From assembly GCF_902829295.1 (NCBI RefSeq), contig NZ_CADEPL010000028.1, forward strand, positions 1 to 37,450: a DNA stretch of 37,450 nt, in the 5' to 3' direction. Position 1 is the stretch's first letter. Each line of letters opens with the position of its first letter. The notes beneath the pieces are model-generated. The model was not told the DNA's origin. It made no database searches and was given only the letters and a program-made list of their open reading frames with translations. Positions 7,526-15,879 of the stretch are shown here, one piece after another. This DNA is from Vogesella oryzae (GTDB lineage: Bacteria > Pseudomonadota > Gammaproteobacteria > Burkholderiales > Chromobacteriaceae). Made by a program: the position numbers and the translations under genes.

Positions 7526-9957
7526 TATTTGCTCCGTTTGACTAGCCGCAGGGCGTTGCTCACTACCAGTAGCGAGCTGGCCGCCATGCCGAGGCTGGCC
7601 AGCCACGGGGTGACATGGCCACCGATCGCCAGCGGCAAGGCCACCAGATTGTACACCGCTGCCCACAGCAGGTTCTGGCGAATGATCTGCATGGTGTGCC
7701 GCGCCAGCTGCAATGCCTTGGGTAGCTGCGCAATATCATCGCCCATCAGCACCATGTCGCCGCTGGCGCGAGCGACGTCGGTGCCGCCACCCATCGCCAG
7801 CGATACGTCGGCGCGCGCCAGTACCGGTGCGTCATTGACGCCATCGCCGAGCATCAGCACGCGGGCGCCGCCTTGCTGTAACTGGCTGACGTAGGTCAGC
7901 TTGTCTTCCGGCGTGGCACCCGCCCGGTAGTGGGTGATGCCAAGCTCTGCGGCCAACGTTGCCACTGCCAGTTCGGCATCGCCGGACAGCAGGTGCACGC
8001 GCAGGCCCTGCGCCTGCAGTTGTGCCAGCACGCTGGCGGCGCTGTCACGCAACTGGTCGCCGATGGCAAACCACGCCTTGATGCCGCGCGTATCGCCCAG
8101 CGCAACCACGGTGGCGGTTGCCGGCATGGCTGGCGGTTCGGCATGGCCGCTCAGACTGCAGACAAAGTCCGGTCTGCCCAGCCGCCAGTGCTGGCCGTTG
8201 ATCAGGCCTTCCACCCCTTGTCCCGGATGGTTGCGCAGCCCGGCGACACCGGGCAGTCGGCTATCGGCGGCGGTTGCGCTTAGTGCCCGGGCAATCGGGT
8301 GCTCGGAGGATTGCTCCAGCGCTGCGGCCAACGCGATGGCGGCAATCTCTTCGGGGTGGGCGGCTTCGTGCGTAGCCAGCAGCTGCATGCGGCCGTGGGT
8401 GAGGGTGCCGGTCTTGTCGAATACCACATCGCTGACTTTTGCCAGTGTTTCCAGCGCATGGCCGCGAGTGATGAGCACGCCGATTTGTGCCAGGTGGCCG
8501 GTGGCGGCGGTGAGCGCCGCCGGGGTGGCCAGACTCAGTGCGCACGGGCAGGATACCACCAGCACGGCCACGGTAATCCACAGCGCGTGCTGCGGGCCGT
8601 CCAGCAGGCTCCAGCCGAGATAGGTGCCGGCGGCGGCCAGCAACAGCAGGGCGACGAACCAAGCGGCAAAGCGGTCGGCCAGACGGGCAAGTTGCGGCTT
8701 GTCCGCCATCGCCTGATCCAGCAGGCGCACGATGCCGGCGAGGCGGGTGTCGCTGCCGGTCCGGGTGACTTGCAGTACCAGCGCGCTGGCCTGGTTGACA
8801 CTGCCGGCGATCACGCTGTCGCCGCTGGTTTTGCGGATCGGGGTACTTTCACCGGTAAGCAGCGACTCATCCACGCTGCTGTGGCCGTCCAGAATATGGC
8901 CGTCGCAGGGGATGGTTTCGCCCGGCTTGACCAGTAGCCGGCTGCCGATTTCCAGGTTGGCCGCAGCCACTTCGCGGGTCTCGTGGCTGTGTGGCCAGTT
9001 GTCCAGCTGGTGTACGAAGGCCGGTACCAGTTTGACCAGCCGTTCGGTGGCTTCGCCGGTCTTGCGCCGCGCCATGCTTTCCAGGTAGCGCCCGCCCAGC
9101 AGCAGGAAGATGAACATCGACACCGAGTCGAAGAACACGCCGTGCTCCACTTTGTTCAGCAGCGCCCACAGGCTGGCGAAAAACGCGGTGAGGATGCCGA
9201 TGGTTACCGGCGTATCCATGCCGACGCGGCGGGTTTTCAGATCGCGCCAGGTGGCGCGGTAAAACGGCACCGCGGAGTAGACGATCACCGGCAGGGTCAG
9301 TATGAAGCTGGCCCAGTGCAGGATCCACAGCCACTGTGGCTCGATATCGCCCTCCGGAGCCAGGTAGACCGGCACCGCGTACATCATCACCTGCATCATC
9401 GATAGCCCGGCGACCCACAGTCGGGTCAGTGCCTGCTTACGCTCCTGCTGCTGGGCGGCTTCCTGGCGGGCGCTGTCATAGGGGTGGGCGCGGTAGCCGA
9501 TTTCGGCGATGGCATGCAGGATCTGCGACAACCTGGTCTGGCTGTTGTCCCAGCGCACGCGGGCGCGGTGGCTGCTGTAGTTGATGTCCACGCTCAATAC
9601 GCCCGGCAGCTGGCGTACATGCTGTTCGTTGAGCCAAACGCAGGCGGCGCAGGTAATGCCTTCCAGCATCAACGTCGCCTCGCGCACTTCGCCGTCCTCG
9701 TGGCGAACGAAGCTTTGCTGCAGCTTGTCCGAGTCATAGAGGGCGATCTGTTGCAGTAGCTCGCTGGGTAGCGCTTCGGCTTTTTGCTGACTGTCGGTAC
9801 GGTGCTGGTAGTAGTCGCCCAGCCCGTTATCGATGATGGTTTGTGCCACCGCCTGGCAGCCGGCACAGCAGGCTTGCTCGGTACGCTGGCGGTAGCGGAT
9901 GGGAAACGCCTGGCCGTCGGGTACGGGCAGCTGGCAGTGGAAACAGGGCTGGTTCAT
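7525..9957 (-). CDS. ccoI: Copper-exporting P1B-type ATPase for cbb3 oxidase assembly (CcoI/FixI)
   Basis: An 810-residue heavy-metal P-type ATPase of the inner membrane that moves Cu+ outward for cbb3 oxidase maturation. Order of domains: an N-terminal Cys cluster (CFHC at 5-8 and CCAGC at 30-34), a heavy-metal-associated domain with GITCAACVW (Cys103, Cys106), membrane helices from about 180, an actuator domain with SLLTGES near 366-371, the membrane CPC motif (470-472), the phosphorylated Asp514 in DKTGTLT, and the hinge GDGVNDAPVL. The extended N-terminal Cys region plus a following ccoS identify it as the oxidase-dedicated CcoI rather than a detoxifying CopA. It is divergent from the quinone oxidoreductase gene across only 51 bases. 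Three copies of the GCGGCCAAC word lie within it (7949, 8324, 8956). I see no clear FNR box in the short upstream region. Confidence 0.94.
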   Translation of the reverse strand: MNQPCFHCQLPVPDGQAFPIRYRQRTEQACCAGCQAVAQTIIDNGLGDYYQHRTDSQQKAEALPSELLQQIALYDSDKLQQSFVRHEDGEVREATLMLEGITCAACVWLNEQHVRQLPGVLSVDINYSSHRARVRWDNSQTRLSQILHAIAEIGYRAHPYDSARQEAAQQQERKQALTRLWVAGLSMMQVMMYAVPVYLAPEGDIEPQWLWILHWASFILTLPVIVYSAVPFYRATWRDLKTRRVGMDTPVTIGILTAFFASLWALLNKVEHGVFFDSVSMFIFLLLGGRYLESMARRKTGEATERLVKLVPAFVHQLDNWPHSHETREVAAANLEIGSRLLVKPGETIPCDGHILDGHSSVDESLLTGESTPIRKTSGDSVIAGSVNQASALVLQVTRTGSDTRLAGIVRLLDQAMADKPQLARLADRFAAWFVALLLLAAAGTYLGWSLLDGPQHALWITVAVLVVSCPCALSLATPAALTAATGHLAQIGVLITRGHALETLAKVSDVVFDKTGTLTHGRMQLLATHEAAHPEEIAAIALAAALEQSSEHPIARALSATAADSRLPGVAGLRNHPGQGVEGLINGQHWRLGRPDFVCSLSGHAEPPAMPATATVVALGDTRGIKAWFAIGDQLRDSAASVLAQLQAQGLRVHLLSGDAELAVATLAAELGITHYRAGATPEDKLTYVSQLQQGGARVLMLGDGVNDAPVLARADVSLAMGGGTDVARASGDMVLMGDDIAQLPKALQLARHTMQIIRQNLLWAAVYNLVALPLAIGGHVTPWLASLGMAASSLLVVSNALRLVKRSK

Positions 9958-10008
9958 GGCGTGCTATTGTAATGCAAGAACATTTGCCTGGTTTGTGGAG
10001 GGTCAAGC

Positions 10009-10998
10009 ATGGCTATGCAGGCGGTTGTACAGTCCGGCGCGGGCGGGGTGGAAACCTTGCGGCTGGATGTGGTGGAAAAACCGGAGCCGGCAGCAGGTCA
10101 GTTGCGAGTGCGCGTGCTGGCCGCTGGTATCAATCGTGCCGATATTGTGCAGCGCGAGGGCAATTATCCGCCCCCCAAGGGTGCCTCGCCGATTCTGGGG
10201 CTGGAAATCGCCGGGGTGGTCGATGCGGTTAACGGGCCGTCGCGCTTCCAGGAGGGCGATGCGGTGTTCGGGCTGATTGCCGGCGGTGGCTATGCCGAAT
10301 TCGCCCTGCTGGATAGTTCGGCGGCCATTCCCAAACCGGACATGATGAGCTGGGCCGAGGCCGCCAGTCTGCCGGAAGCGTGGATGACCGCCTGGTTCAA
10401 TCTGGTGGAAGTCGCGCAGTTGCGCGCCGGCGAGACCGTGCTGATCCATGCCGGTGCCAGTGGCGTTGGTGCGGCAGCCATCCAGTTGGCCGCCATGCTG
10501 GGTTGCCGGGTGATAGCCAGTGCCGGGAGCGAGGAGAAGCGGACCTGGTGCCGCAGTCTCGGTGCCGACGAGGTGATCGATAGTCGTCAGCCGGGCTTTG
10601 CCTCCTATATAAAGGAACAGGGTGGCGTGGATGTGGTGCTGGACCCGGTGGGCGCCTCGCTGTTTGACGATAATGTCGCGGTGCTGAAGCAAGACGGGCG
10701 GCTGGTGCTGATCGGCGTGATGGGGGGCATGCAGGGCAATCTGAACTTGGGTTTGCTGCTGGTGAAGCGGCTGAAGATCATCGGCTCCACGTTGCGCAGC
10801 CAGCCGGAAGCGGTAAAGGCGAGGTTGGCCGCAGCCTTGGAACAGCAGGTGCTGCCGGCCCTGCTGGATGGCCGGGCGCAGGTCACGCTGGATAGTATTT
10901 ATCCATTGGCGGCGGTGGCCGATGCGCACCACTACATGGAGGAGAACCGTAACCTTGGCAAAGTGGTGCTGAATCTGATGCCGGTGGTGACTGCCTGA
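10009..10998 (+). CDS. NAD(P)H:quinone oxidoreductase, zinc-free MDR family (PIG3/Qor-like)
   Basis: A 329-residue cytosolic medium-chain reductase that probably reduces quinones or similar electrophiles with NADPH. The N-terminal catalytic fold shows AAGINRADIVQREGNYPPP and PILGLEIAG, characteristic of the PIG3 branch, and the NADP-binding motif is HAGASGVGAAAIQLA. The Cys/His zinc ligands of alcohol dehydrogenases are absent, as expected for this group. A strong ribosome-binding site GGAGGG (9997-10002) sits six bases before ATG 10009; a second ATG two codons later is possible but less well placed. It is transcribed away from ccoI and ends before a symmetric hairpin. Two copies of the GCGGCCAAC word occur near 10485 and 10824, both read as Leu-Ala-Ala. 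Substrate is not determined. Confidence 0.9.
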   Translation: MAMQAVVQSGAGGVETLRLDVVEKPEPAAGQLRVRVLAAGINRADIVQREGNYPPPKGASPILGLEIAGVVDAVNGPSRFQEGDAVFGLIAGGGYAEFALLDSSAAIPKPDMMSWAEAASLPEAWMTAWFNLVEVAQLRAGETVLIHAGASGVGAAAIQLAAMLGCRVIASAGSEEKRTWCRSLGADEVIDSRQPGFASYIKEQGGVDVVLDPVGASLFDDNVAVLKQDGRLVLIGVMGGMQGNLNLGLLLVKRLKIIGSTLRSQPEAVKARLAAALEQQVLPALLDGRAQVTLDSIYPLAAVADAHHYMEENRNLGKVVLNLMPVVTA

Positions 10999-11021
10999 CC
11001 GGATGTTGGTCGACCAATAAA

Positions 11022-11046
11022 CACGGGCAGCCACTGGCTGCCCGTG
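11022..11046. terminator. Convergent hairpin between the quinone oxidoreductase and the 11065-11925 gene
   Basis: CACGGGCAGCCA (11022-11033) and TGGCTGCCCGTG (11035-11046) form a nearly uninterrupted palindrome between two convergent stop codons. On the minus strand it is followed by GTTTATT, a modest T-rich tail; on the plus strand the tail is poor. It probably serves mainly the minus-strand gene. Confidence 0.6.
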
Positions 11047-11064
11047 CTGCTTGCGGACAAGCTG

Positions 11065-11925
11065 TTACGGCTGTACTGGCGCCAGCGCTTCGATCAGTGC
11101 AACTTCCTGCGTGTAGCCCAGCACCCGCAGCTTATCCAGCAGTGCCTCGCCATCAACCTTGTACTTGTGATCCAGCTCGTCGTGCAGGATGCGGGCCTCC
11201 ACCGCCAGCCACAGGCCACGGCAGGACTCGGCACTGTCAAAATGCACGCCACGCAGAACTTCCGCCACCAGATGCAGTTCGGCATCGGCAAAGCGGCGCG
11301 ACAGCATGGCTTGCTCGCGGCGGATGATTTCCGCGTACCTGTCGCACATCTGCTGCACGCGGGCATCCAGCGGTGGCTCTTCCGGTGTGTCTTCCAGTGC
11401 TTCGGCATTGAACCAGGCGGCGGCGTCCAGCGTGATGTGCTCGGCCGCCTCCTGCCAGGCTTCCTGCATGGCGCTACCGAAACGCGGTTCGTTAGCGAAC
11501 GATAGCTGGAATTGCATGCGTGGCGGTACGTCCGGGCTGAGTGTTTCGCCGTTTACGGCCAACTCGCCGGCCGCATTGCAGCTGGCTTCGCCGCGCCATA
11601 CCGCCTCTTCGCCGGTGGCGAGGTTGTCTACCAGTACTTCCAGGTACGGCAGTGCCAGCGCTTGACCTTCGTCGGCGGTAACCAGACGCACGCCGATGTC
11701 GAACAGGTGGCGCTTGGCCAGGTTCAGCATCTGTAGTCCGTTGTCGTGGCGCAGCAGGGTGTAGTTGTCGCCGGTGTCGTAGACGGCGAGGTCGTGTTCG
11801 TCGCGTGCGGCCTTGACCAGTTTGCCCCCCAGTTCGTCAGCCAGCTGGTTGATATCGGCCGCCGGGCCGGCATAGCCGGTGCGGTAGTTGTCATGCACAT
11901 GCCACAGCGCATTCCAGTCATACAT
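11065..11925 (-). CDS. Uncharacterised 286-residue cytoplasmic protein
   Basis: I do not recognise this family. From ATG at 11925 the protein begins MYDWNALWHVHDNYRTGY and has no signal peptide or membrane segment. It is acidic, with a central part that reads like a beta-rich domain (LEVLVDNLATGEEAVWRGEA) and a helical C-terminal third (YAEIIRREQAMLSRRF... and LAVEARILHDELDHKYKVDG). There is a G-rich ribosome-binding stretch (GGGGGGCAAGAC) just upstream. The open frame continues far beyond 11925, but that part is antisense to typA and not credible. It is divergent from typA over about 110 bases and convergent with the quinone oxidoreductase. It contains no exact copy of the GCGGCCAAC word, though one single-mismatch copy occurs near 11556. 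Confidence 0.7.
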   Translation of the reverse strand: MYDWNALWHVHDNYRTGYAGPAADINQLADELGGKLVKAARDEHDLAVYDTGDNYTLLRHDNGLQMLNLAKRHLFDIGVRLVTADEGQALALPYLEVLVDNLATGEEAVWRGEASCNAAGELAVNGETLSPDVPPRMQFQLSFANEPRFGSAMQEAWQEAAEHITLDAAAWFNAEALEDTPEEPPLDARVQQMCDRYAEIIRREQAMLSRRFADAELHLVAEVLRGVHFDSAESCRGLWLAVEARILHDELDHKYKVDGEALLDKLRVLGYTQEVALIEALAPVQP

Positions 11926-11996
11926 ATGTCTTGCCCCCCAAAACGGCGCAGTGTACCGAAAAATAGCGGCTTTCACTGCAGTGTCACCCTGTTCAT

Positions 11997-12005
11997 GATA
12001 GAATA
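11997..12005 (+). promoter_or_regulatory. Candidate extended -10 promoter for typA
   Basis: TGATAGAAT fits the extended -10 pattern TG-N-TATAAT with one mismatch, about 32 bases before the typA ATG. No convincing -35 hexamer lies at the usual distance, which extended -10 promoters can tolerate. Confidence 0.4.
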
Positions 12006-12036
12006 GCGCGACTTTTTCGCTGAACACCGAGCACCC

Positions 12037-13851
12037 ATGACCCGACAAATTCGTAACATTGCCATCATTGCCCACGTTGACCACGGCAAAACCACCCTGG
12101 TTGACCAACTGCTGCGCCAGTCCGGTACCTTCCGTGACAACCAGCAGGTCGACGAACGCGTGATGGATTCCAACGATCTGGAAAAAGAACGCGGCATTAC
12201 CATTCTGGCCAAAAACACTGCCATCGATTACGAAGGCGTGCATATCAACATCGTGGATACCCCGGGCCACGCCGACTTCGGCGGCGAAGTAGAGCGCGTA
12301 CTGGGCATGGTGGATGGTGTTCTGCTGCTGGTGGATGCCGTTGAAGGCCCGATGCCGCAAACCCGCTTTGTGACCAAGAAGGCACTGGCCCTGGGTCTGC
12401 GCCCGATCGTGGTAATCAACAAGGTTGACCGTCCGGGCGCACGTCCGGATTGGGTGGTAGACCAGACTTTCGACCTGTTCGACAAGCTGGGTGCTACCGA
12501 CGAGCAACTGGACTTCCCGATCATCTACGCATCCGGCCTGAACGGTTTTGCCAAGCTGGAGCTGGAAGAAGAATCCAGCGACATGCGTCCGCTGTTCGAC
12601 GTGGTGCTCAAGCACGTACCGACCCCGCCGGGTAGCGCCGATGCGCCGCTGCAACTGCAGATTGCCGCACTGGACTACTCCAGCTACACCGGCCGTCTGG
12701 GCGTTGGCCGCGTACTGAACGGTCGCATCAAGCCGGGTCAGCAGGTTGTGGTGATGAACCACGAAGACCAGGTTGCTGCTGGTCGTATCAACCAGGTGCT
12801 GGGCTACAAGGGTCTGGATCGCGTGCCGGTAGAAGAAGCCGAAGCCGGCGACATCATCATCATCTCCGGTATCGAGGATATCGGTATCGGCGTGACCATC
12901 TGCGACAAGGAGCAGCCGGTAGGCCTGCCGATGCTGTCGGTGGATGAGCCGACCCTGACCATGGACTTCATGGTGAACTCCAGCCCGCTGGCCGGTACCG
13001 AGGGCAAGTTCGTGACCTCCCGCCAGATTCGCGACCGCCTGACCAAAGAGCTGCTGACCAACGTGGCCCTGCGTGTTGAAGACACCGAAGACTCCGACGT
13101 ATTCCGCGTATCCGGTCGTGGCGAACTGCATCTGACCATCCTGCTGGAAAACATGCGTCGCGAAGGCTTCGAAATGGCTGTCGCCAAGCCGCGCGTGGTG
13201 TACAAGGAAATCAACGGCGAGAAGTGCGAGCCGTACGAAAACCTGACCATCGATCTGGAAGATGATCACCAGGGCGGCGTGATGGAAGAAATCGGCCGTC
13301 GTCGTGGCGAGCTGACCAATATGGAATCTGACGGCCAGGGCCGCACCCGTCTGGAATACCACATTCCGGCACGTGGCCTGATCGGCTTCCAGTCCGACTT
13401 CCTGACCATGACTCGTGGTACCGGCCTGATGAGCCACGTGTTCGACGACTACGGCCCGGTGAAAGCCGACCTGCCGGGTCGCCACAACGGCGTACTGATC
13501 TCCCAGGACAACGGCGAAGCCGTAGCCTATGCACTGTGGAACCTGGAAGACCGCGGCCGCATGTTCGTATCTCCGGGCGAGAAAGTGTACGAAGGCATGA
13601 TCATCGGCATCCACAGCCGTGACAATGACTTGGTGGTGAACCCGCTGAAGGGCAAGAAGCTGACCAACGTTCGCGCTTCCGGTACCGACGAAGCCGTGCG
13701 TCTGACCACGCCGATCAAGCTGACGCTGGAATCCGCAGTGGAGTTCATCGATGATGACGAACTGGTGGAAATCACCCCGAAATCCATCCGTATCCGCAAG
13801 CGCTGGTTGCAGGAGCACGATCGTCGTCGCATGTCGAAGGTCGAAGGCTAA
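12037..13851 (+). CDS. typA: Ribosome-associated translational GTPase TypA/BipA
   Basis: A 604-residue translational GTPase of the EF-G/LepA superfamily that acts on the ribosome, especially in stress and low-temperature ribosome assembly. GTPase motifs are complete: [10 protein letters not shown] (P-loop), KERGITI (switch I), [10 protein letters not shown] (switch II) and NKVDRP (guanine specificity). Domain II (near residues 200-290), the EF-G-like domains III and V, and the BipA-specific C-terminal domain ([23 protein letters not shown]) follow, at the normal length of 600-610. Codon use looks strongly optimised, as expected for an abundant protein. Notably, it contains no exact GCGGCCAAC word in 1.8 kb. 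A strong bidirectional terminator follows immediately. Confidence 0.97.
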   Translation: MTRQIRNIAIIAHVDHGKTTLVDQLLRQSGTFRDNQQVDERVMDSNDLEKERGITILAKNTAIDYEGVHINIVDTPGHADFGGEVERVLGMVDGVLLLVDAVEGPMPQTRFVTKKALALGLRPIVVINKVDRPGARPDWVVDQTFDLFDKLGATDEQLDFPIIYASGLNGFAKLELEEESSDMRPLFDVVLKHVPTPPGSADAPLQLQIAALDYSSYTGRLGVGRVLNGRIKPGQQVVVMNHEDQVAAGRINQVLGYKGLDRVPVEEAEAGDIIIISGIEDIGIGVTICDKEQPVGLPMLSVDEPTLTMDFMVNSSPLAGTEGKFVTSRQIRDRLTKELLTNVALRVEDTEDSDVFRVSGRGELHLTILLENMRREGFEMAVAKPRVVYKEINGEKCEPYENLTIDLEDDHQGGVMEEIGRRRGELTNMESDGQGRTRLEYHIPARGLIGFQSDFLTMTRGTGLMSHVFDDYGPVKADLPGRHNGVLISQDNGEAVAYALWNLEDRGRMFVSPGEKVYEGMIIGIHSRDNDLVVNPLKGKKLTNVRASGTDEAVRLTTPIKLTLESAVEFIDDDELVEITPKSIRIRKRWLQEHDRRRMSKVEG

Positions 13852-13861
13852 GCCGTTAACG

Positions 13862-13900
13862 GCAAGAAAAAACCCCGGTTATGCCGGGGTTTTTTCTTGC
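13862..13900. terminator. Strong bidirectional intrinsic terminator after typA
   Basis: A perfect inverted repeat with 17-base arms (13862-13878 and 13884-13900): A-rich flank, CCCCGG, loop TTATG, CCGGGG, then TTTTTT. It starts 11 bases after the typA stop and has poly-T in both directions. Confidence 0.95.
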
Positions 13901-13988
13901 TTGTCTTCTTGCCAAACACGACTAGGCTGAAGCTACGCCAGACTCGTTTTGGTGTGTCCCTGGCAGTAACGTGTTTCTCCTCCTCTTT

Positions 13989-14029
13989 TGCGGCCATGTT
14001 TGGCCGCATTTTGTTGTTGCGGCCAACCT
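13989..14029. repeat. Cluster of three GCGGCCAAC-type words downstream of umuC
   Basis: Within 41 bases there is TGCGGCCA (13989-13996), TTGGCCGCA (14000-14008) and TGCGGCCAACCT (14018-14029). The middle copy can pair with either neighbour: with the third over 9 bases with a 9-base loop, or with the first over 8 bases with a 3-base loop. The cluster lies right after the umuC stop (14032) and may act as its terminator, but there is no run of T on the minus strand. Confidence 0.7.
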
Positions 14030-14031
14030 GC

Positions 14032-15318
14032 TCAGGTATTGGCGCTCAATAGCTCGTCCCAGCGGGTGGTGCAGCGCGGCGAGCGCTGCTCCTGGCGCAT
14101 CTGCCAACGGCCGTTACCCAGTAAGCTGCTGGCCATGCGAATGCTGTCCTTGCCGAAGCGCTGGTTAATGCCATCCAGTGCCTGCATCAGCTGCCGGTCG
14201 CGTAGCGACTCCCCGGGCAGAAACAGGTCGTTCTGCCGGGGGGCTTCCGTCGAAACCAACTCGTCCAGGATGACGCCGCATTTGTGGTAGCGCATGCCGG
14301 GTTGATAAAGCTGCCGTAGCAATTGCAGGGCGTGGGTCGTCAGCAGGCGGCTGTCGGTGGTTGGTGTCAGTAACGGCAGGCTGGCCCAGTGTCTGTGTTG
14401 CAGGCCGCCGCCGCGGATAGGCGGGTCGGCGCACAGCATGACGTGCAGCAGGCGACTGGCACTGTGTTGCGCGCGCAGCTTCTCGGCACAGCGGGCCACA
14501 TGATGGCTGATGGCGGCCTGAAGTTCGGCCAGATCATCAAGCCGGCGTGCAAACGAGCGGGTGTTCTGAATCTGCTGGCGCGGCGGATTGACATCGGCCA
14601 GCGCCAGGCAGGCTTCGCCCTGCAGTTCGCGGACGGTGCGCTCGACCGTCAGGCCAAAGCGCTGGCGCATCCATACAGGGTTGGCCACAGCCAGTTGGGC
14701 GACACTGGCAATGCCAAGGGCGTGCAAGCGCTCGCGCAGGCGCCGGCCTATCCCCCAGACGGTACCGACGTCGAGAGTCTGTAGTAGTTGCTGCTGTTCA
14801 GCCGCATCCAGCATGCACCAGTCAAAAACGCCGCCAAAGCGCAGCTGCTGCTTGGCAATCTGGTTCGCCAGTTTGGCCAGTGTCTTGCTTGTTCCAAGGC
14901 CGATGCTGACTGGCAGGCCCAGCGCACGTTGCACGTCAAGTCGCAGTCGTCGTGCTTGTTGCTGCGGGTCGGCTTGTGCGGAGAAATCGAGAAAACATTC
15001 GTCGATGGAGTAAATCTCCTGGCTGCTGCCATAACGTGCGGCCAACGTCATCATGCGACGGGAGAGCGAGCCATATAGCTCGTAGTTGGAGGATAGTGCC
15101 TTGCCGCGATGGCGATACAGCAGGTCGCGTGCTTCATGGAATGGCACGCCCATTGCAATGCCAATGGTCTTGGCCTCGGCCGATCGCGATACGATGCAGC
15201 CATCATTGTTGGACAGCACGACTACCGGGCGGCCAAGCAGGGCGGGGTTGAATAGCCGCTCGCAGGAAACATAGAAGTTATTGCCATCAAGCAGGGCGAA
15301 GCAGTGTTCAGTGGGCAT
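14032..15318 (-). CDS. umuC: Y-family DNA polymerase V catalytic subunit, UmuC-like
   Basis: A 428-residue error-prone translesion polymerase. Active-site carboxylates are present in LLDGNNFYVSCE (Asp11) and YSIDECFLDF (Asp106, Glu107); Tyr16 is the likely steric gate. The helix-hairpin-helix region (VWGIGRRLRERLHALGI), little-finger domain and a C-terminal UmuC-type extension follow, and QNDLF near residue 365 resembles a beta-clamp-binding pentapeptide. Length matches E. coli UmuC (422). The ATG at 15318 lies inside the end of umuD (overlap 11 bases), so the two are translated together. The open frame extends upstream of 15318 but only through umuD in another frame. One copy of the GCGGCCAAC word is at 15038. 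Confidence 0.95.
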   Translation of the reverse strand: MPTEHCFALLDGNNFYVSCERLFNPALLGRPVVVLSNNDGCIVSRSAEAKTIGIAMGVPFHEARDLLYRHRGKALSSNYELYGSLSRRMMTLAARYGSSQEIYSIDECFLDFSAQADPQQQARRLRLDVQRALGLPVSIGLGTSKTLAKLANQIAKQQLRFGGVFDWCMLDAAEQQQLLQTLDVGTVWGIGRRLRERLHALGIASVAQLAVANPVWMRQRFGLTVERTVRELQGEACLALADVNPPRQQIQNTRSFARRLDDLAELQAAISHHVARCAEKLRAQHSASRLLHVMLCADPPIRGGGLQHRHWASLPLLTPTTDSRLLTTHALQLLRQLYQPGMRYHKCGVILDELVSTEAPRQNDLFLPGESLRDRQLMQALDGINQRFGKDSIRMASSLLGNGRWQMRQEQRSPRCTTRWDELLSANT

Positions 15319-15727
15319 GGTCTGCTGCCGTGTGGCGGCGCAGCTGTCGGGCAAGGCCAACCACGACCCCCCATAGCAAGGCGTCGAAATGTGGTGGCAG
15401 TGGTTGTTCCTGCCAGCGGCGCTGGCCATCGGCATGCCCCAGTCGCCATTGTCCGTTGATATGGCGAATTTTGCGCACGGCAAAACCGCCTTCTTCCCAG
15501 TACACCACCAGATCGCCATGTTGCGGCGCGATGCCTTTGTTAAGTATCAGCAGGTCGCCATCCAGAATGCCGCTGCCGGCCAGGGCATCGCCACGTGCAC
15601 GCAGGAAAAATGTGGTGGTGCGATCCGGGCAGAGCAGGGTGTTGAGATCGAGCTCTTCGTCGGGGAAATCTGCCGCTGGTGACGGGAAGCCGGCCAGGGC
15701 GGGCTTGCTGAGCAGTGCGAGTTTCAT
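15308..15727 (-). CDS. umuD: UmuD-like polymerase V accessory protein with both catalytic dyad residues replaced
   Basis: A 139-residue S24/LexA-fold protein. From GFPSPAAD (residues 13-20) through DLNTLL, ILDGDLLIL and HGDLVV it aligns without gaps to E. coli UmuD residues 25-98. The nucleophile position (E. coli Ser60 in GDSM) is Ala48 (RGDAL, codon GCC) and the general-base position (E. coli Lys97 in FTVKK) is Arg85 (FAVRK, codon CGC). Self-cleavage by the normal Ser-Lys mechanism should therefore be impossible, although the AG-F cleavage-like site is kept. Only 12 residues precede the site, against 24 in E. coli, so the full protein is already close in size to active UmuD'. A palindrome lies directly upstream (15734-15759). 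The start codon choice (ATG 15727) has no clear ribosome-binding site. Confidence 0.9.
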   Translation of the reverse strand: MKLALLSKPALAGFPSPAADFPDEELDLNTLLCPDRTTTFFLRARGDALAGSGILDGDLLILNKGIAPQHGDLVVYWEEGGFAVRKIRHINGQWRLGHADGQRRWQEQPLPPHFDALLWGVVVGLARQLRRHTAADHAH

Positions 15728-15733
15728 GATGTC

Positions 15734-15759
15734 ATTTTGAAAATGTACAAATTCAAAAT
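15734..15759. promoter_or_regulatory. Operator-like palindrome upstream of umuDC
   Basis: ATTTTGAA (15734-15741) and TTCAAAAT (15752-15759) are perfect 8-base inverted arms around a central TGTACA palindrome (15744-15749), seven bases from the umuD ATG. It is AT-rich in a GC-rich region and overlaps the expected promoter. It does not match the E. coli LexA box (CTG-N10-CAG). A repressor site for DNA-damage control is inferred. Confidence 0.6.
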
Positions 15760-15845
15760 AACCTAAAAACAGCAGCGATTCAAGTGCGCGGGAATCCAGT
15801 GGCGGAGAGTTACGATAACGCTGGCCCAGGCTGATGGGCCGCAGC

Positions 15846-15851
15846 TATAAT
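15846..15851 (+). promoter_or_regulatory. Consensus -10 box for psd
   Basis: TATAAT about 29 bases before the psd GTG start; the -35 region at the right distance is poor. The leader carries GAGGG just before the start codon. Confidence 0.45.
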
Positions 15852-15879
15852 TGCCGGCTGCTTTTTCGAGGGATAGATT

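Noticed and set aside
10003-11034. 343-codon open frame on the minus strand
   Set aside because: Antisense to the quinone oxidoreductase gene, which has clear family motifs and a strong ribosome-binding site.
11926-13818. Upstream extension of the 11065-11925 frame to 917 codons
   Set aside because: The extension is wholly antisense to typA and rich in His/Gln/Val; the start at 11925 has a ribosome-binding site.
15734-15759. Palindrome as a classical LexA box
   Set aside because: It lacks the CTG-N10-CAG pattern used by E. coli-type LexA.
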